Assembly (NCBI RefSeq): GCF_024347575.1
Contig: NZ_AP025504.1
Span: forward strand, 186,001-250,000
DNA from: Vibrio pelagius
Lineage (GTDB): Bacteria; Pseudomonadota; Gammaproteobacteria; Enterobacterales; Vibrionaceae
Length of the DNA: 64,000 bases
Direction of reading: 5' to 3'
Shown here: positions 18,182 through 27,285 of the stretch, in pieces
Layout of the letters: each line of letters opens with the position of its first letter
How positions within the stretch are numbered: the stretch's first letter is position 1
Notes under the pieces: generated by a model
Seen by the model: the letters and a program-made list of their open reading frames with translations, nothing else
What the model was told of the DNA's origin: nothing
Databases searched by the model: none
Program-made: the position numbers and the translations under genes

Positions 18182-19069
18182 TTGCAAAGTCCAATCACTT
18201 TAGAGGCATTACACATTTTAGATGCCATCAGTCGTCGCGGCAGTTTTGCAGCTGCTGCTAACGAGCTTGATAGAGCACCGTCGTCTTTAAGCTATCAAAT
18301 TCAAAAGCTTGAACAGGATTTGGACATCATGATCTTTGATCGTTCTGGTCACCGAGCGAACTTTACAGAAGCTGGGCAGCTTATTTTAGAGCAAGGCAGA
18401 GTTATTTTAGGTGCGACAGAGAGGTTAGTTAAGGAAGCCAGTATCCTAGCGAATGGTTGGGAGCTAGACCTGACTATTGCATTTGACGGCATTCTACCGG
18501 TATCAAATTTTTTTCCACTCATTGATGAACTTGGAAAGATCAGTAAGACTCGTGTGAAACTGCAAGAGGAAATTCTGGCGGGGTGTTGGGAGTCTTTAAT
18601 TGAAGATCGTGCCGATTTGTTGATTTGCCCTAAGATGGAAGCAGTACCGAATGAAATGAAGAGTGAGGTCATTGGTAAGCTTGATATGATGTGGGTGGCG
18701 TCAACGGATCACTATGTACACAAGCGTGCTGGTGAGTTCGATCAGAAGGCTAGAGAAAGTTACAGGGTAATAGCGATCGCTGATACTGCCCGTGACAAGC
18801 CGGCTATAAGTGTCAATATCCTTGAGCGTCAACCAAGAATGACAGTGACCAACTTTGCTGCAAAGGTGGAAGCGATCACCTCAGGCTTGGGGATTGGAAC
18901 ACTGCCAGCAGTTGTAGCTCAACCTCTTATTGAGAGTGGCGCGATTAAACAAATTGCAGGCACGGGAAAGCAGAGTATGGATATTGTCATCGCATGGCGA
19001 CGAAACAAAATGGGGGATGCCAAGTCCTGGTGCATTCAACATCTAAAAAAGACTTGGCCACTTAAGTAA
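18182..19069 (+). CDS. hupR: LysR-family regulator next to haem receptor (HupR-like)
   Basis: 295 residues. N-terminal winged helix-turn-helix: LEALHILDAISRRGSFAAAA and LSYQIQKLEQDL at about 6-55. The remainder is the LysR effector domain. Translation starts at TTG 18182 with AGAGGTG at good spacing. In V. vulnificus the divergent LysR protein HupR activates hupA in the presence of haem; the same geometry here suggests the same role, with Fur as the second controller. The effector is inferred, not seen. It ends 37 bp from the convergent pat gene with no clear terminator. Confidence 0.8.
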   Translation: MQSPITLEALHILDAISRRGSFAAAANELDRAPSSLSYQIQKLEQDLDIMIFDRSGHRANFTEAGQLILEQGRVILGATERLVKEASILANGWELDLTIAFDGILPVSNFFPLIDELGKISKTRVKLQEEILAGCWESLIEDRADLLICPKMEAVPNEMKSEVIGKLDMMWVASTDHYVHKRAGEFDQKARESYRVIAIADTARDKPAISVNILERQPRMTVTNFAAKVEAITSGLGIGTLPAVVAQPLIESGAIKQIAGTGKQSMDIVIAWRRNKMGDAKSWCIQHLKKTWPLK

Positions 19070-19106
19070 CATTCAAAATGTCACGTCATCTGACTCACTT
19101 TATCGA

Positions 19107-21791
19107 TTACGGCTGGAGGGGTAATACCATGTCAGCCGTGCCATCTTCAAAACTAATGTCCAGTTTGAACCCCATTTTCTTGGCGAGCATTAACATGCCT
19201 CGATTTGTCGGCATTGTCATCCCAGAGATCTGTTTGGTTTGTTTCGACTGACAGTAGTCGATAATTTTCTTCATCAATACTTTACCTAATCCTACGCCTT
19301 TCAAGTCAGAGCGTATTAATATCGCAAACTCGGCATCGGTGTTTTCTGGATTGATCAATGCTCTTGATACGCCAATGATGCATGGTTCGCCTTGTTCTTT
19401 TCTGATCACCACAAAAGCTATCTCTCTATCAAAATCAATTTGAGTGAGGTTGGCGAGCGCTTCGTGATTAAATTCTCCTACGTCACTAAAGAAGCGTTTA
19501 TAGAGATCCTCTTTAGTTACTCGGCTGATAAAGTCGGCGTGTATTGGCTCATCTTCAGGTAGGATAGGCCTTAATAAGGCCGTCGAGCCGTCTTTTAATG
19601 TAATAGTCTCTTCGAGCTCCACAGGATAGGGGCGAATCGCCAACCTTTCTTGTGCGTCTCCTTCGTAACGCTCTAACGTAATATCTGCATCTAAAATGGT
19701 AAATTTATCGCCATTAGCCAGTACTGGATGTATATCCAGTTCCTTTATTTCAGGGCAGTCGACCACCATTTGAGATATTCGGACTAAGAGCTCTGATAGC
19801 CCTTCAATGTCGATAGGGTTCGGGAGTTTCTGTAAACGAATTTTCTCGCTCTTAATGGCTCTTATAATCAAATAGCGAGCAAGTGTCATATTGAGTGGCG
19901 GAAATGCTGCCGCGGCGTCTAATGATTCATCCCATTCAGAGCCACCTTGCCCCAATAAAATGATTGGTCCGAATGTTTCATCAGTGGTGACTTTAATTCT
20001 AAGCTCCTGTCCGCCGGCAAGCTTTGCCATACCCTGAATCAACAACCCGTGGATATTTGCGGTTGGGTAGGAGAGTTGGGTGCGATCGAGTATCGCTTGT
20101 GCAGCGTTGGCAACTTCGTTGCTATTCCTTAGATTCAACATGACGCCTTGTACATCTGATTTATGTGGGATGTCAGGAGAACGAAGCTTAACAGCAACTG
20201 GGTAACCAATTGTTTCTGCAATATGTACCGCTTCGCTAGGGTCAGAGGCTATCCAAGTGGGCAATACATCTAAGTTGAAGTGCTTAAAATATTGGCTATT
20301 TTGGTGAGTATCAAGAACCACTGTTTCTTTATCCAGTAGTTGTGTGTTTATCCAATTTTTCGCATCCGCCAGATCATCAATGTGAACTTTTTCTGCTGTT
20401 GTTGGGGTCTCCATTAGCTGTCGCTGGTTGCGTCTGTATTCGACCAAATGCATGAACGCAACAATTGAACTTTCCGGAGTGCGGTAGGTTGGGATTCCTG
20501 CATCGGTAAAGAGCTTCCGTGCTGGCTTCGCTGTAAGTTCGCCAGACCAGTTCGTCAATATGTTGAAATGCTTATGCCTTGGATGTCGTTTGATCGCTTC
20601 AATGATTTTTTCCGCCGTTCGCGCCGAATGTGCAATGGCTGAAGGGCTATGCATAATCAAAATCGCATCAGCTTCATCTCCGTCTAGTAGGGTATTAATG
20701 GCGTCGATATAACGTTGTTCACCAGCATCACCTACAATGTCAATTGGGTTGCTGTGAGACCAACTTTCAGGCAATTGCTGATTGAGTTTTTGATAAGTAC
20801 TTTCCGACAATTCGGCCAGTTTTCCACCTCGTTCGAATAAAGTATCAACTGCCATTATCGCTGGACCACCACCGTTTGTCACAATGGCAAGACGTTCACC
20901 TCGAAGTGGAACTGAATGCGTCAATGTTTCTACGGCTGCGAACAATTCATGCATGTTCTTAACGCGCAGCATGCCGCTACGTCGAATTGCTGAATCATAA
21001 ATAATATCGAGAGTATCAGTGCCACCAGTATGAGCCATTGCCGCCGCGCGTCCGCGCTCGGTTCTACCGCCCTTCAACACTAATATTCTTCGGTTACGCG
21101 AAGCCGCTCGCGCTGCTGAAATGAAGCGACGTGCATCTTTAATAGTATCGATATAAAGCAAGATTGCTTCTGTATGAGAATCGGTACTCAGGTAATCAAG
21201 TAACTCTGAAAAGTCGATGTCGCCACCATTGCCTATAGAAATGAAGGCAGAAAACCCGATTTCTTTGTCATTCGCCCAGTCTAAAATTGTGGTACACACA
21301 GCTGCAGATTGTGAAACGAAGGCTATTTTTCCAGGGAGTGCTGAAACTGGAGAAAATGATGCATTGAGGTTTATCCAAGGAAGTATGATTCCCAGGCTGT
21401 TCGGCCCCAAAACTCGAATGTGATTCTCTTTTGCAATCTTTAAACACTCGCACTCAATTGTGGTGCCATCTGACGTTAGTTGGTGCATATCAGACGAAAG
21501 AACAATCACCGAACGAATGCCTTTGTTGGCTATATCTTTGAAAAGCTGAATATTGCGTGAGGCGTGAGTACAGAGAATGGCTAAATCAGGCGTAATAGGA
21601 AGTTGTGAAACACTTTTATAAGAGAGAACACCAGCGACCGAATCGTATTTGGGTGTCACTGGCATGACTGCGCCTTTGAAATCACCATGAAGTAAGTTGT
21701 TCATTACGATGTAGCCAGCTCTAGACTCTCGCTTTGACGCTCCGATGACAGCAATTGAACGAGGTTTCAGTAACGAGTCGAGTGGGTTCAT
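19107..21791 (-). CDS. patZ: Protein lysine acetyltransferase Pat (PatZ/YfiQ type)
   Basis: 894 residues. N-terminal CoA-binding Rossmann domain (SIAVIGASKRESRAGYIVM), a succinyl-CoA-ligase-like middle, an ATP-grasp region (about 480-700) and a C-terminal GNAT domain (about 730-890, with LKGVGLGKVLMKK as the acetyl-CoA loop). This architecture is that of Pat, which acetylates lysines, classically the acetyl-CoA synthetase active-site lysine; the ligase-like part is usually regulatory. ATG 21791 has GGAAG upstream; an ATG ten codons earlier is less likely. E. coli patZ is activated by cAMP-CRP, and a CRP-like sequence lies about 110 bp upstream. Confidence 0.9.
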   Translation of the reverse strand: MNPLDSLLKPRSIAVIGASKRESRAGYIVMNNLLHGDFKGAVMPVTPKYDSVAGVLSYKSVSQLPITPDLAILCTHASRNIQLFKDIANKGIRSVIVLSSDMHQLTSDGTTIECECLKIAKENHIRVLGPNSLGIILPWINLNASFSPVSALPGKIAFVSQSAAVCTTILDWANDKEIGFSAFISIGNGGDIDFSELLDYLSTDSHTEAILLYIDTIKDARRFISAARAASRNRRILVLKGGRTERGRAAAMAHTGGTDTLDIIYDSAIRRSGMLRVKNMHELFAAVETLTHSVPLRGERLAIVTNGGGPAIMAVDTLFERGGKLAELSESTYQKLNQQLPESWSHSNPIDIVGDAGEQRYIDAINTLLDGDEADAILIMHSPSAIAHSARTAEKIIEAIKRHPRHKHFNILTNWSGELTAKPARKLFTDAGIPTYRTPESSIVAFMHLVEYRRNQRQLMETPTTAEKVHIDDLADAKNWINTQLLDKETVVLDTHQNSQYFKHFNLDVLPTWIASDPSEAVHIAETIGYPVAVKLRSPDIPHKSDVQGVMLNLRNSNEVANAAQAILDRTQLSYPTANIHGLLIQGMAKLAGGQELRIKVTTDETFGPIILLGQGGSEWDESLDAAAAFPPLNMTLARYLIIRAIKSEKIRLQKLPNPIDIEGLSELLVRISQMVVDCPEIKELDIHPVLANGDKFTILDADITLERYEGDAQERLAIRPYPVELEETITLKDGSTALLRPILPEDEPIHADFISRVTKEDLYKRFFSDVGEFNHEALANLTQIDFDREIAFVVIRKEQGEPCIIGVSRALINPENTDAEFAILIRSDLKGVGLGKVLMKKIIDYCQSKQTKQISGMTMPTNRGMLMLAKKMGFKLDISFEDGTADMVLPLQP

Positions 21792-21897
21792 AATACTTCC
21801 TTTAGATAAACACACCATCATCCTAGCGTACTTTTCATAACCAGGTTGATGGGAATTTCACCGAAATTAGATCATGTATGCGATATGCGATTAAGTT

Positions 21898-21913
21898 TGT
21901 GAAATAGGTCACC
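21898..21913. promoter_or_regulatory. CRP-like site between pat and SPOR lipoprotein gene
   Basis: TGTGAAATAGGTCACC matches TGTGA-N6-TCACA at nine of ten half-site positions. It lies 107 bp before pat and 95 bp before the divergent lipoprotein gene, whose possible -10 TATAAT is at 21925-21930. Which gene it serves is not decidable from sequence; pat is the likelier by analogy with E. coli. Confidence 0.4.
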
Positions 21914-22007
21914 CGTAAATTGTGTATAATATTAAAGTTAACTTGATTCTATACCGAGCTATCGGCATGATTTATAGTAGTTATTTATTAAGGACGTTGA
22001 GCTTTCC

Positions 22008-22577
22008 ATGAAAAAAATTGCAATTGCGACTCTGCCACTTCTGTTGGCTGCGTGTGTATCCGAAAACTACATTACGGATGTGACTTCAGAAAGTTATCAA
22101 GAAGAGTACAAAACTGCGCAAGTTGAAGCTCCGGTCGTTTCCAAATCAGACCAAATGGGCTCAGGCGTTAGCGAAGAAAACGTAACTGTAAACGTTGTTA
22201 AAACTGAACCTGTTAAACAAAAAGTTACTCAGACAACAACCGTAAAACCAGTGGCTACAGTGAAAGGTCCTTCTAAGAAGCAGCAAATGAACCAACGTTT
22301 TGGTTATACAGTTCAAGTCGTGGCTGTGGGCAGTCAAAGCAAAGTGGATTCTTTTGTGAATCAACTACCAACAACATCCCAACCTGTTTGGGAGAACTAC
22401 AAGGTAGTGAATGGAACCAAATGGTTCACGGTTCTTTACGGTGACTACGCAACAAAAGCTGAAGCGAAACACGCTATCTCAACGCTTCCAAAGAGTTTCC
22501 AAAACTTGAAACCGTTTGTTAAAAGTATCGACGAGATCAAGAACTCAGCATATCCTACATTGAATAAGCTTAACTGA
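22008..22577 (+). CDS. SPOR-domain lipoprotein
   Basis: 189 residues. A lipoprotein signal with lipobox LAAC puts the mature N-terminal Cys at about residue 16; the next residue is Val, so outer-membrane sorting is expected. A Thr/Val/Lys-rich linker (about 30-95) leads to a SPOR domain (about 98-170: YTVQVVAVGSQ and WFTVLYGDYATKAEAKHAI). SPOR domains bind denuded peptidoglycan glycan, usually at the septum, so it probably tethers the outer membrane to wall at division sites. It lies directly before ddl but has its own terminator. Confidence 0.8.
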   Translation: MKKIAIATLPLLLAACVSENYITDVTSESYQEEYKTAQVEAPVVSKSDQMGSGVSEENVTVNVVKTEPVKQKVTQTTTVKPVATVKGPSKKQQMNQRFGYTVQVVAVGSQSKVDSFVNQLPTTSQPVWENYKVVNGTKWFTVLYGDYATKAEAKHAISTLPKSFQNLKPFVKSIDEIKNSAYPTLNKLN

Positions 22578-22587
22578 TCATTTAGAG

Positions 22588-22612
22588 AGGGAGCCTTAGG
22601 CTCCTTCTTTTC
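22588..22612 (+). terminator. Rho-independent terminator after SPOR lipoprotein gene
   Basis: GGAGCC (22590-22595) and GGCTCC (22599-22604) close a TTA loop, followed by TTCTTTTCTT. It lies 12 bp after the stop. Confidence 0.8.
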
Positions 22613-22749
22613 TTCTATCGTTGTATTAGAGCAATAGTTAGACGTTTAAGCTTGATATCAACACTTTCACCTTCAAAATACTGAAACTCTCACTCGATTT
22701 GTTTATCATTGAGTGAAAGTAAACCGAGTTCTCAAGGACCGAAAAAATA

Positions 22750-23745
22750 ATGAACACCACAAATATCCTTCTTCTATGCGGTGGCGGCTCATCAGAGCAT
22801 GAAGTATCGTTAGTATCAGCTGGCTATCTTTTCGAACAGCTTAACAGTATTGAAGATTTCAATGTTGTACGTGTCGAAATCAAAAGTGAAGGGTGGTGTC
22901 TCGATTCGGGCGACTTGGTTTACCTAGATATCAATAACCAAATGCTGTGTGGCGAAAAAGAGCAAATGAAAATTGACTTTATTGCACCTTGTATTCATGG
23001 TTTTCCAGGTGAAACTGGTGATATCCAGTCTCTGTTTGAAATGGCTAAGATCCCGTACTTAGGTTGTGGTTCAGAAGCAAGTAATAACAGTTTCAATAAA
23101 ATCACATCAAAGTTGTGGTATGACGCCCTAGGAATTGCGAATACACCGTATCTTTTCCTTTCAGACAATAACGAACAAAGTCACACAGCTGCGAAAGAAG
23201 CATTTGAGAAGTGGGGCAAAGTGTTTGTTAAAGCAGCAAGACAAGGGTCTTCTGTGGGTTGTTATAAAGTGACTGAAAGTGAGCAACTCGAAGAAGCCGT
23301 GAACAAAGCATTTACCTTCTCTGACCAAGTGTTAGTAGAGAAAGCGGTTGTACCTCGCGAGCTAGAGGTTGCAGCTTATGAAATGGATGGTCAACTTTAC
23401 ATTAGTAAGCCAGGTGAAGTAATTGCTCCCAATGGTGCATTTTATACATATGAGGAAAAGTACGGAGCAGACAGCCATTCAACGACGAAAGTTGAAGCAA
23501 CGAATTTAACTCAAGAGCAATTAAAGCAGATCGATAACGACGCTCGCAAAGTATTTACTCAAATGAAACTTCGTCATCTGTCGCGAATCGATTTCTTCCT
23601 AACAGAAGATAATGAAATTTATCTCAATGAGGTGAATACTTTTCCTGGTATGACACCTATTTCGATGTTCCCGAAGATGGTCGAGCACAACGGTCACGCA
23701 TTCAGCGCATTTCTTGAAAACTGTGTACGCTCTAGCCTTAAATAA
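22750..23745 (+). CDS. ddl: D-alanine--D-alanine ligase
   Basis: 331 residues with the Ddl order: LCGGGSSEHEVSLVSAGYL at the N-terminus, HGFPGETGDIQSLFE, then the ATP-grasp part with FVKAARQGSSVGCYKV, EKAVVPRELEVA, RIDFFLTEDNEIYLNEVNT and PGMTPISMFPKM. It joins two D-alanines for the peptidoglycan stem. It is a free-standing copy, not in the mur-fts cluster. V. cholerae also carries a ddl on chromosome II near hutA, consistent with this context. A hairpin follows 13 bp after the stop. Confidence 0.93.
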   Translation: MNTTNILLLCGGGSSEHEVSLVSAGYLFEQLNSIEDFNVVRVEIKSEGWCLDSGDLVYLDINNQMLCGEKEQMKIDFIAPCIHGFPGETGDIQSLFEMAKIPYLGCGSEASNNSFNKITSKLWYDALGIANTPYLFLSDNNEQSHTAAKEAFEKWGKVFVKAARQGSSVGCYKVTESEQLEEAVNKAFTFSDQVLVEKAVVPRELEVAAYEMDGQLYISKPGEVIAPNGAFYTYEEKYGADSHSTTKVEATNLTQEQLKQIDNDARKVFTQMKLRHLSRIDFFLTEDNEIYLNEVNTFPGMTPISMFPKMVEHNGHAFSAFLENCVRSSLK

Positions 23746-23757
23746 AATACGACTTTC

Positions 23758-23783
23758 CCGTGGCAGTGTTATGACTGCCACGG
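23758..23783. terminator. Hairpin between ddl and the convergent recombinase
   Basis: CCGTGGCAGT (23758-23767) pairs perfectly with ACTGCCACGG (23774-23783). The stop codon of the recombinase gene (23769-23771) is in the loop. T-runs are weak on both sides, so it may stop transcription only partly. Confidence 0.55.
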
Positions 23784-24740
23784 AATGATCTCTTTAAAGA
23801 CCATTTTCCCTTCTTCCGATTTAGTCAACTGTCCCAAGTATTGCGCTGGCATAACGGGACTCATCCAACGGCCAAAATCCTGAATATCTCGGATAGTCAT
23901 TCCTTGTTTCGCCAACTCTTGCGTTGCACCCACGCGGATAGAGTTACCAGAAAAACTAAGACTTCCAGTCAACCCAAGGAGATCGCTAGCGCGTCTTACG
24001 ATTCTATAGATAGATGAATCGTCTAGAGGCTGGTTATGGATATGACCGTGTCGATCTATGGAACGGAACAAAGGCTGGTCATCAAATGAGTCGCTTATTT
24101 CAATCCAACGTTGTAGGTGGCGATTAGCCACTTCCGAGAGTTGATATGTTGAGTCCGCTAAATGGACACAACTAGTGTCGTCTTTCATTGAGATATGACT
24201 TACTTTTAAATTTTTTAGCTCTGAGCGTTTTAACGCGCATTCAAACATCACGTTGTAAACAGCTAGATCACGGATGTCTTTAAACGGTGCATTGGGTTTT
24301 GCTAAAGCATTGTTGAGCTGTTTCAGATGATGATGAGTCAAAGCACTAGTCTGTTTCGCATCGCCTGATTTCGAAATCTGCAGCTGAACTAAAGTAAATC
24401 TTACTTGCTTGTGTTTTATTGGGTTAGGGAATCCTAAAACAGTATGCAGTAATGACAAAGTTGCAGTGTAACGTTTTAGAGACGAAAATTTACGTTCTTT
24501 AGCCTCTGTTTCAAGAAATCTACGAATAGCCGTGACGGAGGCGGGTAAGGTATTAATATGATATTTAAGACAATATGATAAATATCGATTCCAATCCGAT
24601 AAAATTCCCAACAAAGAATTTCGAGAATATTGATTATCAGTCAACTCATCTATAACATCGAGCGAAGCCTCGTTATTGAGTTTATTAACAAAGAAATTAA
24701 CTTGTGAAGGATCGGTCAAAACCGGAACTTTTTTTCTCAA
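23769..24740 (-). CDS. Tyrosine recombinase/integrase with altered active site
   Basis: 323 residues. The N-terminal half looks like a SAM-like core-binding domain (SDWNRYLSYC, AIRRFLETEA). The catalytic half has Arg172 in CALKRSELKNL, then SGNSIRVGATQELAKQG where the family usually reads H-S-x-R-V-G, so the first His is Asn266 while Arg269 is kept, then GRW (Trp292) and Tyr301 in PAQYLGQ. It resembles integrases that mobilise islands, but no att repeats or cargo were found beside it. It starts at TTG 24740 with an AGGT-type site. It may be a domesticated or inactive recombinase. It is convergent with ddl and divergent from the DUF3319 gene. Confidence 0.75.
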   Translation of the reverse strand: MRKKVPVLTDPSQVNFFVNKLNNEASLDVIDELTDNQYSRNSLLGILSDWNRYLSYCLKYHINTLPASVTAIRRFLETEAKERKFSSLKRYTATLSLLHTVLGFPNPIKHKQVRFTLVQLQISKSGDAKQTSALTHHHLKQLNNALAKPNAPFKDIRDLAVYNVMFECALKRSELKNLKVSHISMKDDTSCVHLADSTYQLSEVANRHLQRWIEISDSFDDQPLFRSIDRHGHIHNQPLDDSSIYRIVRRASDLLGLTGSLSFSGNSIRVGATQELAKQGMTIRDIQDFGRWMSPVMPAQYLGQLTKSEEGKMVFKEIIPWQS

Positions 24741-24840
24741 TTTACCGTACCTAGTTAGGTGTTTTTGTTAGATTATGCTTGATAACATTAATAGTACACT
24801 TATGATTAGTGTAGTGAAAACAGAAAGATGATTCATAGAT

Positions 24841-25215
24841 ATGGCTAATTCGATTTATCGAGGAGTTCATCTGCAGTCTACAGATGCGACGAATACTATT
24901 TGGCGTGCAAAATTAAAAAATCACGCAATTCAAGGTAACTTGACCGCTTTGAAGAAGAGCATCGATTGGTGGATTGACACTGCATCTATCATTGATCCAA
25001 AAGAGTTCACTTCATTAAACAAACCTCGAGCAGGTTCAGGTGGCCAAGCAGAAAACTTTAATGGCTATCAAATTAAGAACGATACGGGTGAGCCTAACGC
25101 CTGGTACTGCATGTTTAACGGTCGTCTTATTAAAGGGGCGAAAACTGCTATACAGCGCCATATCGAAGCTTACTTGGTAGCAAAGCAAAAAGCGCAGCAA
25201 CAACAAAAGAAGTAA
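24841..25215 (+). CDS. DUF3319-family protein, internally duplicated
   Basis: 124 residues, soluble, basic and ending in a Gln/Lys tail. Function unknown. The two halves align with each other: residues about 4-45 (YRGVHLQ, WRAKL, IQGNLTALKKSIDWW) and about 73-115 (FNGYQIK, WYCMFNGRLIKGAKTAIQRH) share aromatic-Gly, Trp, Gly and a final amphipathic helix at matching positions. I recall this family from Vibrio only. It ends 6 bp before yciH, so the two are probably one transcript. Confidence 0.7.
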   Translation: MANSIYRGVHLQSTDATNTIWRAKLKNHAIQGNLTALKKSIDWWIDTASIIDPKEFTSLNKPRAGSGGQAENFNGYQIKNDTGEPNAWYCMFNGRLIKGAKTAIQRHIEAYLVAKQKAQQQQKK

Positions 25216-25221
25216 AAAACT

Positions 25222-25533
25222 ATGAGTTTAGTGTATTCCACAGAAACGGGTCGTATTAAGCCTGAGGAAGAAAAAGTCGAGCGTCCCAAGGGTGACGGTA
25301 TTGTTCGAATTCAACGCGAAACTAAAGGTCGTAAAGGCAAAGGTGTTTCAGTTGTAACAGGTTTAGACCTAGATGACGCGCCACTTAAATTAATGGCTGC
25401 GGAACTTAAAAAAGTCTGCGGTTGTGGCGGCTCAGTAAAAGACGGCAACATAGAGATTCAAGGTGATGCTCGAGATAAAATCAAAGCACATCTTGAGAAA
25501 AAAGGCTTAAAAGTTAAATTGGCCGGCGGTTAA
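25222..25533 (+). CDS. yciH: YciH, eIF1/SUI1-family translation factor
   Basis: 103 residues with the SUI1 core: IVRIQRETKGRKGKGVSVV, then LKLMAAELKKVCGCGGSVKD and IEIQGDARDKIKAHLEKKG. Bacterial YciH resembles eukaryotic eIF1 and is thought to affect start-codon fidelity and stress-time translation; it is not essential in E. coli. Sequence length and motifs are complete. It follows the DUF3319 gene by 6 bp. A possible terminator hairpin lies 120 bp downstream, before the insertion sequence. Confidence 0.92.
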   Translation: MSLVYSTETGRIKPEEEKVERPKGDGIVRIQRETKGRKGKGVSVVTGLDLDDAPLKLMAAELKKVCGCGGSVKDGNIEIQGDARDKIKAHLEKKGLKVKLAGG

Positions 25534-25652
25534 TCACAGCTAATATTAAAGTTAAGAATCGAAGATTATTATCATTAGATATTAGCTATTTTATGGTAAA
25601 TAAGCGTTTCGGTTAAATAACTCACATATCATGCACTAAGAGTGCGAATAAG

Positions 25653-25686
25653 ATAAGGCAGGGCATCCAACAGAGTCCTGCCTTAT
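25653..25686 (+). terminator. Hairpin downstream of yciH
   Basis: ATAAGGCAGG (25653-25662) pairs perfectly with CCTGCCTTAT (25677-25686) around a 14-base loop. No strong T-run follows. It is the last recognisable element before the insertion sequence begins. Confidence 0.5.
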
Positions 25687-25749
25687 AAATTACAAACCTA
25701 ATTTAACATAAGATAGATAATACGCACTGATTTGTGTAGGCGCAAAGTT

Positions 25750-27264
25750 GTAATGTCACTATTTACCAAAGTTAAAATGTCTCTTTAGCTCGTAGTCACT
25801 AAGCTTTGCTTACAACCAGCTAAGGATGCGTTTAAGATGCTAGTGACTATGAATGATTCTGATATCAATCGTTTTAAAGTAATCCAAGATGTTTGCGATC
25901 GTAGGATCCGACGAGTCGACGCGGCAGACATTCTTGGTTTGAGTGTTCGCCAAGTTCAAAGGCTTATGAATCGCCTGAGAGAATTCGGTGCTGTAGGATT
26001 GACTCACCAAGCTCGAGGTAAGCCAAGTAATAACCGCTATCCCAGTGACTACCGAGACACAGTTTTAAAACTGATTCGTGATCACTATTCTGATTTTTCT
26101 CCAACGCTTGCTAGAGAAAAACTGTTTGAGTTACATAGCCTTCCAGTATCTAACGAGACCTTACGAAGTTGGATGATTGCAGATGGTTTATGGACGCCTC
26201 ATTCGCAACGCAAGCCTAAAGTTTACCAACCTCGCTACCGACGTGATTGTTTAGGCGAGCTCGTTCAAATTGATGGCTCTCACCATGATTGGTTTGAAGG
26301 ACGCGCTGACAAATGTTGTTTACTGGTCTTCATCGATGATGCGACTGGCCGCCTGATGAACTTAAGGTTCAGCGAAACCGAATCGGCCTTTGATTACATG
26401 CTAACAACGAGAGAATATCTTAATGAACACGGCAAACCCGTAGCGTTCTACAGTGATAAGCATTCGATTTTTCGGGTGAATCAGGAAAAGCAAAAACAAG
26501 TCGGTCAAACTCAGTATGCCCGAGTATTAAAAGAGTTAGGTATTGAACTGATATGTGCGAACAGCTCTCAAGCTAAAGGTCGTGTTGAGCGAGTAAACTT
26601 GACGCTACAAGACCGACTCGTCAAAGAGATGCGCTTACAAGGAATCAACACTATCGAAGAAGCGAATGCTTGGCTTCCCTACTTCATTGCTGATTTCAAT
26701 CGACGCTTTGCTAAGCCGGCAATGTATCCGAAAAACATGCATCGAAAAGTGCGCGAAACCCCGCAGGAACTCGATGATATTTTCAGTTGGCAGGAAATAC
26801 GTAAGCTCTCTAAATCTCTGACATTTCAATATGACAAAGTGGTTTATCTCATTGAACCAAATGAAGAAAATACTCGCTTAGTTCACGAGCATGTCAAAGT
26901 CTTAGACTATCCCAACGGAGACATTGCGATTGTGTATGGCCACAGAAAGTTGGCATTCAAAATTTTCGATAAGCTTGAGCATGTTCAACAAACCCAAATT
27001 GTCGACAACAAGCGATTAGGCCAAGTCCTAAAGTTTGCTCAACAGCAGCAAGAAGAATTCGAGCGACAACAGAAACGCACCAGGAGCAAAAAAGCCCCTC
27101 AACGCAGAGCTCAACAAAGAGCGCTTCAGGAACAACTAAGGGCGATAAACCCAGTTCTCATCACACCAGAAACCTTCAAAGCTTCTAGGAGTAAAACCTA
27201 ACTCACCTACTCTATTTAGCTCATAAAGGGACATTTCTACTTGGGAGAAAAGAAGACATTTTAA
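25750..27264 (+). mobile_element. IS1202/ISNCY-type insertion sequence, apparently complete
   Basis: About 1.5 kb around one transposase gene. The ends carry imperfect inverted repeats: left AATGTC-N8-CCAAAGTTAAAATGTC from about 25752, right (reverse complement, near 27263) AATGTC-N9-CCAAGTAGAAATGTC, each continuing to an AGCT. Exact ends and target duplication could not be fixed by eye. Family call rests on the transposase. It sits between yciH and vxrE. Confidence 0.7.
25837..27201 (+). CDS. DDE transposase of the IS1202/ISNCY type
   Basis: 454 residues. Helix-turn-helix at the N-terminus (AADILGLSVRQVQRLMNRL). The integrase-like core has the DDE triad in QIDGSHHDWFEG (first Asp), FYSDKHSIF (second Asp) and GRVERVN (Glu). 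The C-terminal end is rich in Gln, Arg and Lys (about 405-440). The frame is intact, so the element may be active. An 8-bp inverted repeat (AGTCACTA 25794-25801, TAGTGACT 25841-25848) overlaps the start region and could hide the ribosome site in read-through transcripts. Confidence 0.88.
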   Translation: MLVTMNDSDINRFKVIQDVCDRRIRRVDAADILGLSVRQVQRLMNRLREFGAVGLTHQARGKPSNNRYPSDYRDTVLKLIRDHYSDFSPTLAREKLFELHSLPVSNETLRSWMIADGLWTPHSQRKPKVYQPRYRRDCLGELVQIDGSHHDWFEGRADKCCLLVFIDDATGRLMNLRFSETESAFDYMLTTREYLNEHGKPVAFYSDKHSIFRVNQEKQKQVGQTQYARVLKELGIELICANSSQAKGRVERVNLTLQDRLVKEMRLQGINTIEEANAWLPYFIADFNRRFAKPAMYPKNMHRKVRETPQELDDIFSWQEIRKLSKSLTFQYDKVVYLIEPNEENTRLVHEHVKVLDYPNGDIAIVYGHRKLAFKIFDKLEHVQQTQIVDNKRLGQVLKFAQQQQEEFERQQKRTRSKKAPQRRAQQRALQEQLRAINPVLITPETFKASRSKT

Positions 27265-27285
27265 AATGGGATTGACAGATTTGTT

